Below, one piece after another: positions 58,263 to 64,000 of a stretch of 64,000 bases of DNA. Each line of letters starts with the position of its first letter. Within the stretch, counting starts at the first letter, position 1. This DNA is from Codonopsis lanceolata. Taxonomy: Eukaryota; Streptophyta; Magnoliopsida; Asterales; Campanulaceae. A model generated the notes under the pieces. That model saw nothing but the letters and a program-made list of their open reading frames with translations, was not told the origin of the DNA and did not search any database. The translations under genes were made by a program, and so were the position numbers. Where the stretch lies: the NCBI GenBank assembly GCA_013146195.2, contig CM028384.1:72887990-72951989 (forward strand), written 5' to 3'.

Positions 58263-58825
58263 CTTGAGAGGATGCAAACCAGCTTTGATTTCTCGAGCAT
58301 GGCGTTTGCGATCTTCAGCATCTATATCGGTGGGATCGAACATCCATCTCTCATTCACTCGATTGGGCTCTCTTACAAATCCTAGCCCGCTGTATTTCTT
58401 TATCTCGTCAGTCTTCTTGTGAGGGGTTTGGTGCTGTGGGGGAAGAAAGGGCAAGTAAATAGGGGTACATCCACAGCCTGAATATGGGAACAAACAGGAC
58501 CTACTGACATTCTTCATATAAGATCATACATCTATACAAATACATCTAAAACCAGATTAAAAAAAACAAAGAACAACTTATGAAAGTTGGAATGAACACT
58601 TTTGTGATAACAGACAGCACTAAGAAAAGGTGTAATCGCAGTGACATTACAATATGAGTAATTAGAGCGGCAACCATCTATAAAATCTCAACTCTAGAAC
58701 TAAATAGCGTACCTTGATAACCCTTGAATCGGTTTCGTTCCTGATCTGCCCAAAATTCATTCCAAACAGAACAATTCCCAGCTCAAATTGTTGGGCTATC
58801 CCATATAAATCTTGAGGTCCAAAGC
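58263..58825 (-). CDS. Two phase-matched exons of an unrecognised protein
   Basis: Exon a, 58825-58713, 113 nt: enters two bases into a codon and reads FGPQDLYGIAQQFELGIVLF then GMNFGQIRNETDSRVIK, ending AAG|GTACGC. Exon b, 58433-58263: preceded by a strong acceptor (CTTTCTTCCCCCACAG) and read in the same phase as HQTPHKKTDEIKKYSGLGFV, REPNRVNERWMFDPTDIDAE, DRKRHAREIKAGLHPLK, ending AAG|GTCTCC. Canonical splice signals, phase 0 on both sides of the intron and non-repetitive composition support real coding origin. I do not recognise the family. Upstream, ATG TCC G|GT at 59277-59271 could supply a phase-compatible start; no downstream exon is evident. It could be a small intact gene or a truncated one. 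Confidence 0.45.
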
Positions 58826-58826
58826 C

Positions 58827-59078
58827 TTATTCTGGGAACCCAACTTTGCCTTCATAGATGTTAAGTAGTTCAGGAACCTGTTCTTTGTACTTGATAACAA
58901 GCTTGTCAAAAAATTGCCTCTCAGTTAGCCGGAGAAAACCACGAAGACTTAAATCTTTTTTCAGGAAGCCCTGCAATTGCAAATGCCTAACAACTGAACA
59001 CCTTGGGAGAAGGCGATACATACACACAACCATAAACTCCAGCATAACAAATTCAAAGACATTGCTTAGCCGTAACAT
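58827..59078 (-). pseudogene. mTERF-family C-terminal fragment
   Basis: The minus-strand frame ending TAA at 58829-58827 reads LLPRCSVVRHLQLQGFLKKD, LSLRGFLRLTERQFFDKLVI, KYKEQVPELLNIYEGKVG. This is the typical tail of plant mTERF proteins (…PRCSV…L…G…L…TE..F…FV.KY…VPELL..Y.G), which bind organelle DNA or RNA. Only the last helices are present: a full mTERF runs to several hundred residues, and upstream of about 59040 the likeness stops in AT-rich sequence. It ends one base from the start of the unknown exon at 58825. Most likely a displaced fragment; a terminal exon of a split gene is the alternative. Confidence 0.5.
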
Positions 59079-59211
59079 ATTTAAATTTTCAAGTCAAATT
59101 GTTAGTAATAAGAAGTAAAATTCAAATCAAACAGCTTGTTAAACAACGAAGTAAAAACAGATTGCATAATTCAACAACAAATGAAGTGATCATAAAAAAA
59201 AAAAAAACCTA

Positions 59212-59640
59212 GTGCTTGCGGAGTTCTTCAGTCTCCAGATATGGAGCCAGCAATAGAGGCTCCGACAGACCGGACATTCGTTGAGATAGACTATCTATTA
59301 ATATACAACAACTTGCCCCCTCCACCTTCCACCACCACTGCAGTCGCCACCGAACATCGACGAAAATTGATGATCAGATAGGGCATTAAATCAATCAGGC
59401 ATGCAGAGAAAAAGTGTGGTGGGGATTTAAGGAGGGGGCTGAGAATTTGAGTTTGACCTGAACTGAGCATACGATTCCTTCTCTCTCCCTATCTTCCCCT
59501 CTTCCTCTTTTAGATTAGAAAGTGTGGGCGTTTCTGGGGGTGATGCCGACAAGAGTGGGTTAAGGAGAGAGAGGGAGAAAGACGTAGGAGAAGGAGTGGG
59601 GGTGGGGCGGGGGAACCGGCTTCACACGCTTACGATTGAA
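59212..59640 (-). promoter_or_regulatory. Promoter/5' UTR-like GC-richer stretch
   Basis: On the minus strand this has a C/T-rich leader (CTTCTCTCTCCC region, the complement of GGGAGAGAGAAGG) and an ATG at 59277 opening MSGLSEPLLLAPYLETEELRKH followed by TAG directly before a GTTTTT. It may be the 5' end of the gene whose exons lie at 58825-58263. Inference only. Confidence 0.3.
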
Positions 59641-60043
59641 ATTGGACACTGGCCGTAGGATCTCCATAAAGGAATAGATCTCAGCCCCTGAATAGATTTT
59701 ATCAATTGTAAGCATGCGAGGCTGAGCTCTATTGTATTATAGATTATAGTAGAGATGCATGAGGGCTGACCCTGAGGGTAGTTCAGAAGGGCGACCGCCC
59801 TGCGCCCCCAATTCTGAGCGCCCCAAAATTATAATACAATCATATATACATATAAATATTATACTGTTACTTAAATTTGTTATGTGATTCAGGGGCCCAT
59901 TGGATAGGTTGTTTTGATTTGGTTGAGGGGGGTCATGGGTTCAATTCTTTGAAAGTCATGTTAATTTTATTTGCTTTTGAACTCTTTGAAAGTTATGTAA
60001 AATTTATTTTATTTTTTAGTTGTGAATTATCAACTATTATATA

Positions 60044-60190
60044 CTCCATCCGTTTCGAGTAAAGAGACTCCGTTTGAAAGTCAAACTTATTAATAAAATG
60101 ACACATTTATGCTTTAATGTTTGAAAGTAAACTCTTTAAGTGAAACAACTCAAAATAAAATAGTGGACTCTTTGCCCAGAACGGAAGGAG
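60044..60190. mobile_element. Stowaway-like MITE
   Basis: The left end CTCCATCCGTTTCGAGTAAA follows TA, and the right end TTTGCCCAGAACGGAAGGAG is its inverse. The interior has TCCGTTTGAAAGTCAAACTT, shared with decayed copies near 49400 and 57240. Confidence 0.65.
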
Positions 60191-60317
60191 CATATAATAA
60201 TATGTAATGCGTCCAATTAAGTTATGTAAATTTATTTTATTTTTAAGTTGTGAATTATCAAGTATTATATATATAATATGTAATGTGTCCAATTTTGGTA
60301 ATTACTTTTATGATTTA

Positions 60318-61513
<1,196 letters not shown>

Positions 61514-62274
61514 TTAATGATAAGTTACTTATGTATGTGCTTAGAGATTTTGGATTCAATCCATAGCATAGCTGTCCAACTTTTTTTTAGGCTATCAATA
61601 TTTCAAGCAAAAACTTGATTTTATATCACTTTGACTATAATTTTCGTTGCTTATATTTGTATGATTCTCAGCTTCATTAGTTGATTATGAGTTGTTATTT
61701 TAAAATTTGAATTTGTAGGGAAAACATATTCTTAAAAAATATATCTACCTAGAATAAAATAATAAGAATTGATGAGGTAATTAAAATTTAGAGAGTAGCT
61801 CTTAATTGATAAGTTTTTTTAAAAAATAATTTTTTTAATCAAAGATCTAATTAATGGATTACAATAATCGAATAATCAACAAAAAACTAAATGAACATGT
61901 AACGAATGAGCCAAAAAAATGAGAGAATGTGATATAATTTGATGATATAGTTGAGAAAGATCTTAGAAAAGTGAATAAATCTGAAATATCTTATAGATAT
62001 GCTTTATAGATATTTTGTATAGTTTAATATATAAGAAAATTACCAAATCAAGATAGAAAATAACTAGTTTATCGAAATATGCAAACGAAGTAATTTAAAT
62101 AATTATTTCATATACTTATATATTAGTATGCTCATAGATGTTATACCAATTGAATACTTTGAACCATGAAAATCTGAAAAAATTACTTATTTCAAAATTT
62201 TATTTTATATATATATAGGGGCCAATTTTATCATTTTTGCCCTTGTCCCCCAAAAGTTCAAGAACGGTCCTGGG

Positions 62275-62870
62275 TGCATCTTAGTGAAAAATTAGTTTTG
62301 TTAGTGAAAGAAATTGTGCAACTTGATGCACGAATTTCTTTACTTATCATTTATTTTTTGGTAAAGGTAATTGTGCAAATGTGTTCTACTCGGTCAGAGT
62401 ATCGAAATGATATATTTATTTGTCCAAATCGAGTTTTGGATGAATAAGATATCAATGCTTAAAGTATAATACTTGTTGAAAAATTAGTGTTTTTAGTGAA
62501 AGAAATTGTGAAACTTGAGGCACGAATTTTCTTTACGTATCATTTGTTTATTGGCGAATGTAATTGTGTAAATGTATTCTACTCGGTAAGACAATCAAAG
62601 AAATATAATATTTGTCCAAATCAAGTTTTGGATGAATAAGATATTAATTCTTAAAGTATGATACTAAATACTTGTTGAAAAATTAGTGTTTTTAGTGGAA
62701 AAAAATTGTATAACTTAAGGACACTGATTTTTTTACGTGTCATTTGTTTGTTGTCAAAAATAATTGTACAAATGTGTTCTACTCGGTAAGAGCATCGAAA
62801 TGATATATTTATTTGTTCAAATCGAGTTTTAGATTAATAGATATCAATGCTTAAAGTATGGTGTTCGAAA
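62275..62870. repeat. ~200-bp tandem repeat, three copies, shared with the Helitron
   Basis: Three units share TTGTGCAACTTGATGCACGA, AAATGTGTTCTACTCGGTMA, TCCAAATCGAGTTTTGGATG and AATGCTTAAAGTATAATACT. A fourth relative lies inside the Helitron at 55465-55690. This is probably a fragment of a longer-array Helitron of the same family. Confidence 0.7.
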
Positions 62871-63899
62871 TTGATCATTAGAGTAAAGTACTAACTCAAT
62901 ACCAATATAATAATATTATTCTACATTGGTTAAGAAATAATGTTGTTAGTAAAAGTCTTTCTATATAAGATTTTCATTTTCCACTATTATTAATAATAAG
63001 AAAAATTAATAGTAAATGATTAATATCATAATATCATTTTAACTATTATTATTTATTAATTATTATTTTTAGTTAATGGTTAGAAAATGAAAAGTTTTAA
63101 GTCAAATAATGTGTGGAGGCTTAAGAATTCAACAATATCAAAAGTTGAGTGATGTGTCACTATGAAAGTTGTTCTTACCAACTTTAATATACTACAGTAT
63201 GGATTTTTTTTATTTTTATAATCAAATTAGACAGTTAATTGACTATATTAATTTTGAAAGAAAAAAAAATAGAAGCCAAAAATAGGAGAGTGAAGTAGTA
63301 TATCCACTATCCAGTAGTCGTTGATTATTTCCGTCGATGATGGAATTTCATTAAGGGGGAGTTGACTGTTGGGGTTATACGCACGGACAGTTTCAAAAAG
63401 TAGTACTCCACTAGAAAAGAGTCCAAATTGGTAGTCAAATTTCACGGCCTTCAGAATCATCCTTTTGTGCCATGGATGACTTAGTTTTATCCGTCCGTTC
63501 CACACTAAGAATACGTTTTTTTTTTTTCAATTCTAATAATTTATTGATATATAACCAACATTAAAGATGTTTATAATTACAATAAAGTTTGAATATATTT
63601 AATTACTATATTTATATTAAATGTAGAGGGTAATATTGAAATATTATACATGTTATATATGTTATAAACATGATTTTTAGTATTGGAGTTTTAAATTAAA
63701 ACATCACAAAATAATATATTATACTCAATTCTTAGAACAGCGGGAGTAGTACTCGATGACAAATTTCAATTTCCTTTTTGATTGGTTTGGAATTTGTTTT
63801 TGGTACAAAAGAATTAAAAAGGGCATCGCAAGTACGTTTTGCAATTAGTGTGGTCAAACTAGAAAGCTGACGAGAAGAACAAAAAACAACGGCAAAGAT
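62871..63899. other. Intergenic, no supported gene
   Basis: AT-rich. An 85-codon minus-strand frame at 63505-63248 (starts MWNGRIKLSHPWHKRM) has no recognised domain. Both strands otherwise lack coding signs. Confidence 0.4.
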
Positions 63900-64000
63900 A
63901 TGTGGTCAGATTCAGTCCAACTTTTCTTGGTTGGAAAAGGTGGTGTCGGATCGGTGGCGAGGCTCAGTCGGCTCTGTGGAGAAAAGGGAGAGCGAACTGG
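63900..64000 (+). CDS. Possible first exon of a gene cut by the right edge
   Basis: ATG at 63900-63902 opens 33 codons still open at the last base: MWSDSVQLFLVGKGGVGSVA then RLSRLCGEKGERTG. The local base composition rises from AT-rich to balanced, as at plant gene starts, and the preceding 60 bases are purine-rich, like a leader. The length is too short for family assignment and chance cannot be excluded. Confidence 0.2.
   Translation, partial: MWSDSVQLFLVGKGGVGSVARLSRLCGEKGERT

Overview
The window is nuclear DNA of a flowering plant, almost certainly a eudicot. It is AT-rich, its genes have canonical GT-AG introns, and the intergenic space is full of plant-type transposons (SINEs, L1-type LINE tails, Stowaway/Harbinger/hAT MITEs, Mutator-like elements, Helitrons, LTR fragments) and microsatellites. 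I see no CRISPR array, rRNA gene, functional tRNA gene or bacterial-style operon. No species name can be supported from the sequence alone.

Genes. (1) 2132-2340 (+) is the last coding exon of a chloroplast-lumen-type cyclophilin (CYP28-like); its other exons lie upstream of the window. (2) Converging on it from the minus strand is a tRNA-binding-domain (EMAP II / Arc1p-type OB-fold) protein, main exon 3769-2839, with a frame-compatible first exon at 6481-6357 across a 2.6 kb intron that has collected a LINE tail, a MITE and a SINE. (3) 33078-37839 (+) is a complete class II KNOX homeobox gene (KNAT3-like, six exons, 428 aa); every splice junction can be placed. (4) 59078-58263 (-) holds a C-terminal mTERF-like fragment directly abutting two phase-matched exons of a protein I do not recognise. 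(5) A short open frame starts at 63900 and runs off the right edge; it is weak.

Intergenic layout. 6.5-12.3 kb: a cluster of related non-autonomous elements whose interior is a minisatellite built on an ATCGCGG core. 16-17.7 kb: a Mutator-like element with a nested hAT MITE. 19.9-21.2 kb: two abutting Helitron-like elements. 21.5-27.5 kb: a hAT element with a perfect 8-bp target duplication, then two Mutator-like elements of one family, the first hosting another hAT element with its own perfect 8-bp duplication. 28-32.3 kb: MITEs leading into the KNOX promoter. 39.3-40.7 kb: a CACTA-like element filled by a 33-bp minisatellite with a ~337-bp higher-order period. 41-45.2 kb: SINEs with 17-bp target duplications, one inside a copy of a local duplication whose sister copy is empty. 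45.8-47.7 kb: a fold-back element with a ~92-bp tandem array. 47.9-50.3 kb: two gypsy-like solo LTRs. 51.8-53.5 kb: a Mutator-like element with ~130-bp inverted ends and a 10-bp duplication. 53.6-56.4 kb: a short non-autonomous Copia-type element followed by a Helitron. 59.8-62.9 kb: a hAT-like shell around a Harbinger-like MITE that contains a very long GTT/ATT microsatellite.

The genes do not form a pathway: a thylakoid foldase, a tRNA-binding protein and a transcription factor are neighbours by position only. I found no convincing new enzymatic or defence system. The unusual content is in element architecture (minisatellite-bearing non-autonomous transposons, nesting that gives a relative order of insertion), in two gene-structure points (a stop codon spanning the last KNOX splice donor; two possible N-termini for the tRNA-binding protein), and in the unassigned exons near 58.3-58.8 kb.
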